Below, in pieces: positions 1 to 11,008 of a DNA stretch of 64,000 bases. The stretch's first letter is position 1; each line of letters begins with the position of its first letter. Source of the DNA: Salinicola halophyticus (GTDB taxonomy: Bacteria; Pseudomonadota; Gammaproteobacteria; Pseudomonadales; Halomonadaceae); NCBI RefSeq assembly GCF_003206695.1, contig NZ_PZJN01000006.1, positions 442,850 through 506,849 on the forward strand, in the 5' to 3' direction. The notes under the pieces were generated by a model. That model was not told the DNA's origin and searched no databases. It saw nothing but the letters and a program-made list of their open reading frames with translations. Position numbers and translations under genes: made by a program.

Positions 1-49
1 CTGGCTCGAGGCGTTTTGCGTCAGGCACTGAATGTTGGCGCGTCGACGT

Positions 50-1627
50 TCAGGTGATGACACCGATCTGCCAGGGCACGAACTCCTGCTGGCCGTAGCC
101 GTGACGTTCGCTGCGGCTGCGTTCGCCGGAAGCCAGGGTCAGAAAGCGCTGGAAGATCTGTTCGCCGAGCTGCTCGAACTCGATGTCGCCGTCGAGCAGG
201 GCGCCGCAGTTGATATCCATGTCGTCCGACTGGTGATGCCATAGGGCGCTGTTGGTCGAGAGCTTCATCGAAGGGACCGGGGCACAGCCAAACGCGCTGC
301 CACGGCCGGTCGTGAAGGCGATCAGATTGCAGCCGCTGGCGACCTGACCGGTGACGGAGACGGGATCGAATCCGGGGGAGTCCATGAACGCCAGACCTCG
401 TTCGCGCATCGGCTCGGCATATTCGAGAACTTCGACCAGCGGCGTGGTGCCCGCTTTGGCGACGGCTCCCAGCGATTTCTCGAGAATCGTGGTCAATCCG
501 CCGGCCTTGTTGCCGGCCGAGGGGTTGTTGTCGAGCGAGGCCCCGCGAACCCGGCAGAACTCCTCCCACCAGTGAATGCGTGCGATCAGCTTGTGAGCAA
601 CCGCAGGGCTGACTGCTCGTCGTGTCAGCAGGTGTTCGGCGCCATAGACTTCCGGTGTTTCGGCGAGCACGGCACTACCGCCGTGGGCGATCAGTCGATC
701 GACGGCGGCGCCCAGAGCCGGGTTGGCGGTGATGCCGGAGTAACCATCGGATCCGCCGCACTGCAGAGCGACGCGAAGATGTTCCACCGAACACGGCGTG
801 CGTTCGATCTCGTTGGCCTCTCTCAGCAGCTGCTTGATGTGATGGATGCCCTCGGCGATGGCCTTGGTAGTGCCGCCGATCTGCTGGATGGTGAAGGGGT
901 GCAGCTTGGGTCCCGGTTTTAGACCCTGGGATTCGATCAGCGCATCGATCTGATTGGTCTCGCAGCCCAGTCCGATCACCAGGACGGCGGCGAAATTGGC
1001 GTGGCGCGCGTAGCCGGCGAGCGTACGGCGCAGCATCTCCAGCGCTTCGCCATCCGCGGCCACCGCACAGCCGACGCCATGAGTCAGGGCAACCACGCCA
1101 TCCACGTTAGGGTAGGGCGCCAACGCCTCGGGATGGACGTCGCGGCGGAAATGGTCGGCGATGGCATGAGCCACCGTGGCGGAGCAGTTGACCGAAGTGA
1201 GAATGCCGATGTAATTGCGGGTCGCGACGCGCCCGTCCGCTCGCGGAATACCCATGAAAGTGGCGGCGGGGGCGACTGGCTCGACCGGATTGATTTCGGT
1301 GCCGATGGCATAGTCCTTCGAATAGCCCTGCTCGTGGCCGGTGCCTTCCAGATCGCCGATGCCGAGATTGTGGACGTGAACATGATCGCCGGCGGCGATG
1401 GGTCGAGTAGCACGACCGATGATCTGGCCGTAGCGGCGAATCATGTCCCCCGTTTGAAGCGAGCGCAGCGCGATCTTGTGGGCGGCCGGCACGGCGCTCG
1501 TCAGAATGACGCCCGGCATCACCTCGGTGTCTTTGGGTAACGGCACACGGGCGATGACGACATCGTCGCGCTCATGCAATCGGATGACCGAGGCGGGCGC
1601 CTCGGTGGTATGTTCGATCAGTGCCAT
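50..1627 (-). CDS. garD: Galactarate dehydratase-like protein (UxaA/GarD family)
   Basis: The 525-residue protein matches remembered GarD/altronate dehydratase sequences over its whole length; E. coli GarD is about 523 residues. The family dehydrates galactarate or altronate to a 2-keto-3-deoxy acid in the cytoplasm. An N-terminal SAF-like domain (about 20-98) is followed by the catalytic UxaA-type region with the conserved segments RATRNYIGI-like (134-142), QCGGSD and TGRGSAFG. The C-terminal end resembles GarD more than UxaA, which favours galactarate, but altronate or another sugar acid is possible. It is divergent from a LysR gene that probably controls it. Any gene downstream on this strand lies outside the window. 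Confidence 0.85.
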   Translation of the reverse strand: MALIEHTTEAPASVIRLHERDDVVIARVPLPKDTEVMPGVILTSAVPAAHKIALRSLQTGDMIRRYGQIIGRATRPIAAGDHVHVHNLGIGDLEGTGHEQGYSKDYAIGTEINPVEPVAPAATFMGIPRADGRVATRNYIGILTSVNCSATVAHAIADHFRRDVHPEALAPYPNVDGVVALTHGVGCAVAADGEALEMLRRTLAGYARHANFAAVLVIGLGCETNQIDALIESQGLKPGPKLHPFTIQQIGGTTKAIAEGIHHIKQLLREANEIERTPCSVEHLRVALQCGGSDGYSGITANPALGAAVDRLIAHGGSAVLAETPEVYGAEHLLTRRAVSPAVAHKLIARIHWWEEFCRVRGASLDNNPSAGNKAGGLTTILEKSLGAVAKAGTTPLVEVLEYAEPMRERGLAFMDSPGFDPVSVTGQVASGCNLIAFTTGRGSAFGCAPVPSMKLSTNSALWHHQSDDMDINCGALLDGDIEFEQLGEQIFQRFLTLASGERSRSERHGYGQQEFVPWQIGVIT

Positions 1628-1798
1628 GGCTTGGCTCCTCGGCTACGGCTGCCACTTTGGTCTATGCGACTTTTGGTTTAAATTCTTTTTTAATCAGATA
1701 TTTATCATGATTTTTGCGGCTGGCGACACGGTATCCTTTCGACGTGCTTTCCACTACTGAGAGTTGCTGATCGAGTGATAACGTGCATGCATTCCTCT

Positions 1799-1849
1799 AA
1801 AGTCTTGATCCATCGAAAGTCTTGATTCATCGAAAGCCTTGACCACTCG
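1799..1849. repeat. Three 17-bp direct repeats between garD and lysR
   Basis: Three adjacent units at 1799-1815, 1816-1832 and 1833-1849 share the pattern AAAGTCTTGATCCATCG with one to four differences. They lie in the divergent garD/LysR promoter region, 25 bp before the chosen LysR start. The unit contains CTTGAT/CTTGAC, so the repeats could be operator or -35-like elements. They also fit the short tandem arrays seen elsewhere in this window. Confidence 0.75.
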
Positions 1850-1874
1850 GCCCCGCCATAAAGGGATTTCATCG

Positions 1875-2795
1875 ATGCCCCCGACGTTGGAAACGTTGAT
1901 GTCGCGCCTCCGTCTGCGCCAGCTGCGGCTGTTGATGGCGCTCGACGAATGTGGATCCATCCACAAGGCGGCCGAGCAGGTAGGCATTTCCCAACCTGGT
2001 GCGACGCGAGCGCTCAACGAGATCGAATCGACTCTGGGCGGGGCGCTGTTCGCACGGAGTGCACGCGGACTGGAGACCAACGATCTGGGACGCTGCGTGG
2101 TGCGCTATGCCAGGCTGATCCAGACCGATGTGGCGCATCTGCGCGAGGAGATGATCGGCATTCAGCAGGGTTACGGAGGGCATCTGGCGGTCGGCGGCAC
2201 CATGGGCGCCATCGCGACGATCGTCGAAGCCATCGTCAAGGTGCGTGCCGAACAGCCTTCGCTATCGCTGCAGGTCATCGAGGACACCAGCATAGGGCTG
2301 CTGCGTCTGCTCGATCAGGGCCGTATCGATGTCGCGCTATGCCGTTCCAACTTCGGTCGCCGCCCCGGTGACTACCATAGTCATGGCAATTTCCCCGAAC
2401 CGCTGTGGGTCGTGGCCAATCCGCATCATGCGCTAGCCGCGATCGAAGAGCCGGATTTCACCACGCTGGCCCGGCAGGCCTGGATCGTCTACCCCGTGAG
2501 CATGCCGCGGATGCTGGAGCAGGAGTTCGTCGCTGCCGGCCTGTCGCAGTCGGTGCATTCGATCGAAATTTCATCGACCTACGCCATCCTGGCAATGCTG
2601 GAACGTGACTCCGGCGTACTGGCACTGCTGCCTGAGGGAATCGCTCGAGAACAGGTGGGGCGAGGGCGGGTGGCACGAGTGAATTACCGGTTTCGCACGC
2701 CCAATCCTGCCTTCGAATTGCTGTGGCGGCGGGACAGGGAGTTGTCGCCGGCGGCGCGTCGCTTCATCGAATGTTATGACGCCGAGAAGCGATAA
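1875..2795 (+). CDS. LysR-family transcriptional regulator (GbpR-like)
   Basis: This 306-residue LysR-type regulator has an N-terminal winged helix-turn-helix (about 10-69, with the segment KAAEQVGISQPGATRALNEIE) and a periplasmic-binding-like effector domain from about residue 95. It resembles regulators of the galactose-binding-protein regulator type that control sugar or sugar-acid genes. I chose ATG 1875 because AAAGGGA lies about 10 bases upstream; an in-frame TTG at 1839 would start inside the tandem repeats. The divergent garD-like gene is the natural target. The effector is unknown. Confidence 0.85.
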   Translation: MPPTLETLMSRLRLRQLRLLMALDECGSIHKAAEQVGISQPGATRALNEIESTLGGALFARSARGLETNDLGRCVVRYARLIQTDVAHLREEMIGIQQGYGGHLAVGGTMGAIATIVEAIVKVRAEQPSLSLQVIEDTSIGLLRLLDQGRIDVALCRSNFGRRPGDYHSHGNFPEPLWVVANPHHALAAIEEPDFTTLARQAWIVYPVSMPRMLEQEFVAAGLSQSVHSIEISSTYAILAMLERDSGVLALLPEGIAREQVGRGRVARVNYRFRTPNPAFELLWRRDRELSPAARRFIECYDAEKR

Positions 2796-2969
2796 AACGA
2801 AATTTGCCAAGTCGCGGTTTTATGACTAAGTTTTGTATAACTTGTTTCGGCAAGGCAGTACCAGCAGCACTAGCAGTCGTCAGTAGTGCAAGCGTGTGGA
2901 TCAGCGGGTTACTACCCACATCCAGTCGCTGGACGGGCACTACTTCAGGATGAATTACGGAGGATTCTC

Positions 2970-3335
2970 ATGAAAAAGCTCAACGCAGCCATTTTTGCCG
3001 CACTGATCGCACTGCCGACCGCGGGTGCATTTGCCCAGGATCAGGCGCCCGACGTCAGCCCCGAGACCGGGTCTGCCAACACACAGTCCGGTGGCTCTGC
3101 GCCGACCAAGGCTGAAGGTGCCACGGCAGCCGGTGAAAGCACGGGCTCATTGCCGTCCGAGAATAGCCTGCCGGATACTGACAATGCGCAGACCGGTTCT
3201 GCCAATACCCAGCCGGGCAGCCTCAAGGCCGACGGCCCGACGGCTCAGGACAAGTCCGCCGCCAAGGGCAAGATGCAGGACGATATGGAAAACAACCACG
3301 GCGTCGATTCCGCGCAGGACGTCGATCCCAACTGA
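2970..3335 (+). CDS. Small secreted acidic low-complexity protein
   Basis: The 121-residue product starts at ATG 2970, preceded by GGAGG at 2959-2963. It has a clear Sec signal peptide (MKKLNAAIFAALIALPTAG, cleavage after AFA at about 23). The mature part is almost free of hydrophobic residues, rich in D, E, S, T, G, N and Q, and probably disordered. It contains a duplicated block (TGSANTQSGGS and TGSANTQPGSL) and ends in an Asp-rich stretch. I recognise no family. A periplasmic or exported role is supported only by the signal peptide. It stands alone as a transcription unit and is followed by a strong hairpin. Confidence 0.8.
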   Translation: MKKLNAAIFAALIALPTAGAFAQDQAPDVSPETGSANTQSGGSAPTKAEGATAAGESTGSLPSENSLPDTDNAQTGSANTQPGSLKADGPTAQDKSAAKGKMQDDMENNHGVDSAQDVDPN

Positions 3336-3406
3336 TCGTCTAGCGCTGATGATCAAGCGCTGTTGACTAGGTAATGCTCGCAGCAGTTCCCTAGTTTACT
3401 GTTCAC

Positions 3407-3431
3407 GAACGCCCCGCTAAGCGGGGCGTTC
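3407..3431. terminator. Strong hairpin, probable bidirectional terminator
   Basis: A perfect 11-bp stem (GAACGCCCCGC and its complement) with a TAA loop sits between the convergent ends of the small secreted protein gene and nudE. The downstream T content is modest on the plus strand. Confidence 0.75.
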
Positions 3432-3453
3432 GTCGTTATAGGGACTGTAACCA

Positions 3454-3528
3454 GAAGGGCTGTGACAAGAAGGGCAGTGACAGGAAGGGCAGTGACAGGA
3501 AGGGCGGTGACAGGAAGGGCGGTGACAA
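3454..3528. repeat. Five 15-bp tandem repeats downstream of nudE
   Basis: Five consecutive units of GAAGGGCAGTGACAG (3454, 3469, 3484, 3499 and 3514) differ at only one or two positions each. They begin about 20 bp beyond the nudE stop codon, so they would lie in the 3' end of the nudE transcript. They are not coding. Confidence 0.95.
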
Positions 3529-3548
3529 GATGAGTGGAGACGAGCGCC

Positions 3549-4142
3549 TTACCACCAGCTCTCGGATTCTCGCTCCCCACGCAGTTTCTCGCGAGCAATG
3601 AACAGGGCGGCAATGGCGCGGCCTTCGTGAAAGTCGTCGCGAGCCAGCAGCCCGGTGATATCGTCGATGGCGTGGGTTTCGACGATCAACGGCTCGGGTT
3701 CGTCCCCTTCGAGACGCTTTTCGTAGAGGTCGCTGGCCAACATCACCTGGATGCGGTGATTCATGTAGTTGGGAGCCAGCGACAGCTCGACCAGCGGCTC
3801 GATGCGATGGGCGCCGAAGCCGCACTCCTCCATCAGTTCGCGATTGGCTGCCGTGACGATGTCTTCGCCCGGATCGACCAGTCCCTTGGGAAGCGTCAAC
3901 GTATATTCATCGAAACCGGCAGCATACTCGCGGATCAGCAGGACATGATCCGGATCCGGCATCGCCACCAGCATCACCGCTCCCCGCCCTTTGCCTTTCA
4001 AGCGTTCGAAAGTGCGCTCCGCGCCATTGGCAAAGCGCAGATCGAGCGACTCGATGGCGAAGAGTTCGCTCTGGGCGACGTTGCGCCGCTCGAGAATCGA
4101 CGGCTTGATCGAGGGGGGCGAGGAAGAGTCTGTCGGCGCCAT
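3549..4142 (-). CDS. nudE: ADP compounds hydrolase NudE (Nudix hydrolase)
   Basis: The 197-residue Nudix hydrolase cleaves ADP-ribose, Ap3A and similar ADP-linked compounds. The Nudix box spans about 87-109 (GLVDPGE, then RELMEECGF), with the G, E, RE and EE positions intact. Alignment from memory to E. coli NudE (186 aa) is continuous, including the EGDEPEPL segment. I chose the ATG at 4142, since GGAGG lies five bases upstream; the longer reading start would put that site inside the gene. It is divergent from the HAD phosphatase yrfG, an arrangement familiar from gammaproteobacteria. Confidence 0.93.
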   Translation of the reverse strand: MAPTDSSSPPSIKPSILERRNVAQSELFAIESLDLRFANGAERTFERLKGKGRGAVMLVAMPDPDHVLLIREYAAGFDEYTLTLPKGLVDPGEDIVTAANRELMEECGFGAHRIEPLVELSLAPNYMNHRIQVMLASDLYEKRLEGDEPEPLIVETHAIDDITGLLARDDFHEGRAIAALFIAREKLRGERESESWW

Positions 4143-4285
4143 GCGGCCTCCGTGCATCGGGCGGGTTGCTTTAGGTACAATAATCGACGCTTGCTCGTGT
4201 GGGAAATACCCATTCAACGCCCGGAAGGCGAGGGTGGCGTCCCTGCGGGACGTTTTATCCCGCCCGATTGCCGAGATGTCGCCTG

Positions 4286-4945
4286 ATGATCGACTGGAAC
4301 ACTATCGACACCGTTTTCCTGGATATGGACGGTACGCTGCTCGATCTCCACTTCGACAGCCACTTCTGGCTTGAGCACCTGCCGCGTCGCTACGTGGAAC
4401 TGCACCGCCTCGACGACTCGCATCGTACCGCGCTGGAGGCACGCATCCTCGATGCCCGCGGGACGCTGGATTGGTACAGTCTGGCGCACTGGAGCCGAGA
4501 GCTTTCGGTGGATATCGTGGCGCTCAAGCGCGAAGTCGCGCACCTGATCGGGTGGCGCGCCGACGCGCTGGCATTCATGGAATGGCTCGCGGCGGCGCCG
4601 GTCGAAGTCGTGCTCGCGACCAACGCCGACCGCGAGAGCCTCGGGCTCAAGCTCCCGCTGACCGGCCTGGACCGCTATGTCGATCGCATCGTGTCGTCGG
4701 CGGACGTCGGGGCGCCCAAGGAGCAGCCTGCCTTTTGGGAGGCGATGCAGACGCTGCACCCGTTCGACCCGGCCCGTAGTCTGTTCATCGATGACAATAC
4801 CGATGTGCTGGAGTGCGCTCGACACTACGGCATGGGCCATTTGCTGGGCATTCTCAAGCCGGATAGCCAGAAGGCCGACAGACCGCATCCGACGTTTACC
4901 GTTGTCGATCGTTTCGCCTCACTGTTGCCCGGCGCATCGAGTTGA
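4286..4945 (+). CDS. yrfG: HAD-superfamily nucleotide phosphatase YrfG
   Basis: This 219-residue HAD hydrolase has motif I DMDGTLLD (13-20, nucleophile D13, acid D15), a motif II threonine in LATNAD, the motif III lysine in GAPKEQP and an acidic motif IV in FIDDN. E. coli YrfG (222 aa) is a purine-nucleotide phosphatase and has the same neighbours (nudE, hslR, hslO). The start at ATG 4286 gives a protein of family length. A short imperfect duplication (GTTGAAGCGCG / GTTGAAGCAGC) begins at the stop codon. Confidence 0.9.
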   Translation: MIDWNTIDTVFLDMDGTLLDLHFDSHFWLEHLPRRYVELHRLDDSHRTALEARILDARGTLDWYSLAHWSRELSVDIVALKREVAHLIGWRADALAFMEWLAAAPVEVVLATNADRESLGLKLPLTGLDRYVDRIVSSADVGAPKEQPAFWEAMQTLHPFDPARSLFIDDNTDVLECARHYGMGHLLGILKPDSQKADRPHPTFTVVDRFASLLPGASS

Positions 4946-5018
4946 AGCGCGGGTTGAAGCAGCGGCCAGCGGCCCCCATCTAGAGCGGTCGAGGTGACAG
5001 AACCATGATGATAAGCCC

Positions 5019-5411
5019 ATGAGTGAAACGGTACGTATCGATAAATGGCTATGGGCGGCGCGATTCTTCAAGACGCGTCAACTGGCCAAGAAAGCCATCG
5101 AAGGCGGCAAGGTTCGTTACAACGGCAGCCGCGTCAAGACCAGCCGCAACGTCGAGATCGGCGCCCTGATCGAAGTGCCCCAGGGTTGGGACAATGCGAC
5201 CGTCGAGGTCGTCGCGCTATCGGGACAACGACGCGGTGCGCCGGAAGCTCAGCAGCTCTATGCCGAGACGCCGGAGAGTATCGATCGCCGCGAACGTGAA
5301 GCCCACCAGCGCAAGCTGGCCAATCAGATGATGCAGCCACCGATCAAACGCCCGGACAAGCGCCAGCGTCGCGACATTCATCGCTTTCAGCGCCAGCCTA
5401 CCGACGACTGA
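5019..5411 (+). CDS. hslR: Ribosome-associated heat shock protein Hsp15
   Basis: The 130-residue protein carries an N-terminal S4 RNA-binding domain (about 5-65, beginning RIDKWLWAARFFKTR) and a basic C-terminal tail. Hsp15 binds free 50S subunits holding a nascent chain and rescues stalled translation after heat shock. The gene sits between yrfG and hslO, as in E. coli, and is 73 bp after yrfG, so co-transcription is likely. Confidence 0.94.
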   Translation: MSETVRIDKWLWAARFFKTRQLAKKAIEGGKVRYNGSRVKTSRNVEIGALIEVPQGWDNATVEVVALSGQRRGAPEAQQLYAETPESIDRREREAHQRKLANQMMQPPIKRPDKRQRRDIHRFQRQPTDD

Positions 5412-5531
5412 CCGTCGGGTTCGCGAATTGCGTCAGCGCCGCCGGCCTACCTGCCATCGCTGGTTCCGTATTGATGAGACGCGTCGTTGACGCAATATCG
5501 TCCGGACCCAGCGTCTGAAGAGATATGAGTC

Positions 5532-6404
5532 ATGAACGACGAAATCCAACGCTTTCTATTCGATGACACCAATGTGCGCGGCGAGATCGTGCAACTGGAG
5601 ACGGCCTACCGCGAAGTTCTCGAGCGTCAGGCGTACCCCGAGCCCATTCGCCAGCAGCTGGGCGAGCTGTTGAGCGCGGTCGCGCTGCTGACCGAAACCG
5701 TCAAGCTCGACGGCACCGTGAGCGTGGAAGTCCGGGGCAAGCAGGGCGTCGACGTGTTGATGGCCGAGTCCAGCCCGGGCGGGCAGCTGCGGGCCATTGC
5801 GCGTTACGACGATGAGCAGGTCTTCGCCGACAATGCCACGCTGCGCCAACTGGTCGGCGACGGTCAGATCGTGATCACGCTCGACCCCGCCGAGGGCAAT
5901 CGCTACCAGGGGATCGTGGCGCTGGAACACGACCAGCTCGCGGCGTGTCTGGAAGCGTACTTTGCCCAGTCCGAGCAGTTAGCCACGCGGCTGTGGCTGA
6001 GCGCCGACGGTCAACGCAGTGCCGGGCTGCTGTTGCAGCAGCTGCCGGACGATCACTCGAACAAGGACCCGGATGCCTGGGATCGGGTCGTGCACCTGGC
6101 GGCGACGATCACCGACGAGGAAATGCTGACGCTGCCGGCGCAGGACGTGCTGCATCGGCTGTTTCACGAAGAGACCACGCGTGTCTTTACGCCCAAGGGG
6201 CTGGCATTCGGTTGCACCTGCTCCCGCGAGCGGATCGCCAACGCCCTGCACACCTTCGGCGCCGATGAGCTGCGCGAGATACTCGATGAACAGAAGGCCA
6301 TCGATACCCAGTGCCATTTTTGTCATACCCAGTACCATTTTAGTGCGGCCGAAATCGAAGCGATCATCGACTCGCCTCAGGCGCCATCGCCGACCGTACA
6401 CTAG
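5532..6404 (+). CDS. hslO: Redox-regulated chaperone Hsp33
   Basis: The 290-residue protein is full-length Hsp33. The zinc and redox switch is intact: CTC at C228/C230 and CHFC at C261/C264, the classic CxC...CxxC pattern. Under oxidative stress these cysteines form disulfides, release zinc and activate holdase activity in the cytoplasm. It lies 120 bp after hslR, with no strong promoter seen between them. It may act together with gshA and dsbB nearby, but that is context only. Confidence 0.95.
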   Translation: MNDEIQRFLFDDTNVRGEIVQLETAYREVLERQAYPEPIRQQLGELLSAVALLTETVKLDGTVSVEVRGKQGVDVLMAESSPGGQLRAIARYDDEQVFADNATLRQLVGDGQIVITLDPAEGNRYQGIVALEHDQLAACLEAYFAQSEQLATRLWLSADGQRSAGLLLQQLPDDHSNKDPDAWDRVVHLAATITDEEMLTLPAQDVLHRLFHEETTRVFTPKGLAFGCTCSRERIANALHTFGADELREILDEQKAIDTQCHFCHTQYHFSAAEIEAIIDSPQAPSPTVH

Positions 6405-6471
6405 GGCGTGCGCCGCGCTCGGCTTCTTTGCCGGGCAGCGCTTTGATCAAAGCCGAATTGACATCGGGCGG

Positions 6472-6498
6472 CCAGCGTTTGCGCGCTGGTCGCTTTTT
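6472..6498 (+). terminator. Probable terminator of hslO
   Basis: A 6-bp GC-rich stem (CCAGCG / CGCTGG) with a 6-base loop is followed by TCGCTTTTT. It lies 68 bp beyond the hslO stop and upstream of pckA. Confidence 0.55.
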
Positions 6499-6632
6499 GC
6501 CATAATGGCGATCCTTTTTCGCCCGCCAGGTGTCGAAGTCACCGGTTCCACCAGAGCGGTGGCATCGGGGTGGCGGGTCTATAACGCTGTGAAACGACAC
6601 GGAACAGAGGCCCTCGAGCCCAGGACTGGACA

Positions 6633-8216
6633 ATGACCACCTCTCAAGCCACCGCCCCGGCTGCTGGCGATTCCCGCCCCGCGAAAGCGCACACCAATTT
6701 GACCACGGCCGAGCTGGTCGAATATGCCCTCGCGCGAGGTGAAGGCGTGCTGTCTGCCAACGGTGCACTGGTGGTCGAGACGGGGGAGCGTACCGGGCGC
6801 TCTACGCTGGATCGCTTCATCGTCGAGGAGCCCTCGACGTCGGATCTGATCGACTGGGGGCAGGTCAACCGACCGATCGAACCCAGCGTGTTCGATGCGC
6901 TTTGGGAGCGAGTGGAAGATTATCTGGTCGGTGGTGACACTTTCGTCTCCGAGCTGCATGTCGGCGCAGATCCGGAGTACTACCTGCCAATTCGCGTGGT
7001 CACGGAACAGGCCTGGCATAGCCTCTACGGGCGTAATCTTTTCGTGCGTCCCGATAACTGGAATCCGAAGGACAAGAGCGAATGGACGGTGCTGAGCGCA
7101 CCCAAGTTCGTCTGCGATCCGCAGCGTGACGGCACCCGCTCGGAGAGCACCGTGATGATCAATTTCGCCCGTCGCCGGGTGCTGCTGGCCGGCATGCGCT
7201 ACGCGGGTGAGATGAAGAAGGCGATGTTCTCGGTACAGAACTTCCTGTTGCCGGAGAAGGACGTGCTGCCGATGCACTGCAGCGCCAACGTCGGCGAAGA
7301 CGGCGAGACCACGCTATTCTTCGGGCTTTCCGGTACCGGCAAGACGACCCTGTCGGCAGATCCGGACCGTTACCTCATCGGCGACGACGAGCACGGTTGG
7401 GGCGAGGGTACGGTCTTCAACTTCGAAGGCGGGTGCTACGCCAAGACCATTGATCTGTCGCGCAAGAACGAGCCGATCATCTGGGACGCGATTCGTTTCG
7501 GAACCGTGCTGGAAAACGTGGTGCTGGATAAAGCTCGGGTTCCCGATTTCACCGACGATAGCCTGACCCAGAACGGTCGCGCCGGCTATCCACTGGAGTT
7601 CGTCGAGAAGCGCATCGAGGATAACCGTAGCGGCGAGCCGAGCGCGATCATCTTCCTCACCTGTGACATGAGCGGCGTACTGCCGCCGGTATCGCTGCTT
7701 TCCAAGGAAGCGGCGGCCTACCATTTTCTGTCCGGCTATACGGCCAAGGTCGGCTCCACCGAAATGGGGTCTACCAGCGGCCTGGAAGCGACGTTCTCGA
7801 CTTGCTTCGGCGCGCCGTTCTTCCCTCGCCCGGCGCACGAGTATGCCGAGCTGTTGATCAAGCGTATCGAGGCGTTCGAATCCCGGGTCTATCTGGTCAA
7901 CACCGGCTGGAGCGGTGGTGCCTACGGCAAGGGCGGCAGCCGTTTCAGCATCCCCACGACCCGTGCCATCGTCCGTGCCATCCAGGAGGGCGATCTGAAG
8001 AACGTCGAAACGCGTCATATCGAGGGGCTCAACCTCGACGTTCCGGTTGCGGTGGGCGGGGTCGACGCCAAGCTGCTCGACCCGCGCGAGGCGTGGGGCG
8101 ATCGGGACGCCTACCGTGAGCAGATGAACGCGTTGATTACCAAGTTCACCGGCAACTTCGCCAAGTTCGACGATATTGACGCGGAGATCCTGGCGGCCGG
8201 CCCGCAGGTGCTCTAG
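6633..8216 (+). CDS. pckA: Phosphoenolpyruvate carboxykinase (ATP)
   Basis: The 527-residue enzyme converts oxaloacetate and ATP to phosphoenolpyruvate, the first committed step of gluconeogenesis. The kinase-1a P-loop GLSGTGKTT (about 230-240) and the kinase-2 motif LIGDDEHGW identify the ATP-dependent form. Length is slightly below E. coli PckA (540). It is a single-gene unit with a long leader (228 bp after hslO) and its own hairpin terminator downstream. An active gluconeogenic route fits the many organic-acid uptake genes in this window. Confidence 0.96.
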   Translation: MTTSQATAPAAGDSRPAKAHTNLTTAELVEYALARGEGVLSANGALVVETGERTGRSTLDRFIVEEPSTSDLIDWGQVNRPIEPSVFDALWERVEDYLVGGDTFVSELHVGADPEYYLPIRVVTEQAWHSLYGRNLFVRPDNWNPKDKSEWTVLSAPKFVCDPQRDGTRSESTVMINFARRRVLLAGMRYAGEMKKAMFSVQNFLLPEKDVLPMHCSANVGEDGETTLFFGLSGTGKTTLSADPDRYLIGDDEHGWGEGTVFNFEGGCYAKTIDLSRKNEPIIWDAIRFGTVLENVVLDKARVPDFTDDSLTQNGRAGYPLEFVEKRIEDNRSGEPSAIIFLTCDMSGVLPPVSLLSKEAAAYHFLSGYTAKVGSTEMGSTSGLEATFSTCFGAPFFPRPAHEYAELLIKRIEAFESRVYLVNTGWSGGAYGKGGSRFSIPTTRAIVRAIQEGDLKNVETRHIEGLNLDVPVAVGGVDAKLLDPREAWGDRDAYREQMNALITKFTGNFAKFDDIDAEILAAGPQVL

Positions 8217-8322
8217 CGCCTGAAGAAGCGCGCTGGCGAGTACTGCCTCACCCTGGCCCTCGCTGAAAAGAGCCGTGCGGCGCTTTATCGACAATCCCGG
8301 CGCTGAACGTCGCCCGCGCATG

Positions 8323-8348
8323 ACGGGGATGGCTATGGCCATCCCCGT
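8323..8348 (+). terminator. Terminator of pckA
   Basis: A perfect 11-bp inverted repeat (ACGGGGATGGC and its complement, loop TATG) is followed by TTGCTTTCC, about 105 bp after pckA. Confidence 0.75.
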
Positions 8349-8429
8349 TTGCTTTCCGACACTTCACCGTCTTCGATGTGTGAGCCGCTCTCGGCTGTGT
8401 GCTAACGTGGCGCGATCCTACCCATCGCG

Positions 8430-10835
<2,406 letters not shown>

Positions 10836-10969
10836 AAACGAGCGGGAGTTGAGGCTCGTCGAAATCGTTAGCCTTGAAAGCGTCGGCATCGACTCCATAA
10901 TGGAGGTTGGCCCGAGGCGGGGCCGGCGGAAAATGACTTCTGCTGGCGCCGTCGACGCACGGACAAAAC

Positions 10970-10988
10970 GGGAGAGCGTAACTCTCCC
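10970..10988 (+). promoter_or_regulatory. Small hairpin just before the gshA ribosome-binding site
   Basis: The inverted repeat GGGAGAG-CGTAA-CTCTCCC ends 8 bases before the AAGG used by gshA. It could modulate translation or be incidental. Confidence 0.35.
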
Positions 10989-11008
10989 CATGAGATAAGG
11001 TGTTGAGC

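Noticed and set aside
1-49. Possible gene remnant left of garD
   Set aside because: Only 49 bases; no start, stop or motif can be recognised.
1001-1540. Long open frames antisense to garD, plsB, gshA and other genes
   Set aside because: They are mirror frames of strongly conserved genes in GC-rich DNA, with no homology or start signals of their own.
4143-4217. Longer NudE start
   Set aside because: GGAGG five bases before ATG 4142 lies inside the extension, and E. coli NudE has no such leader.
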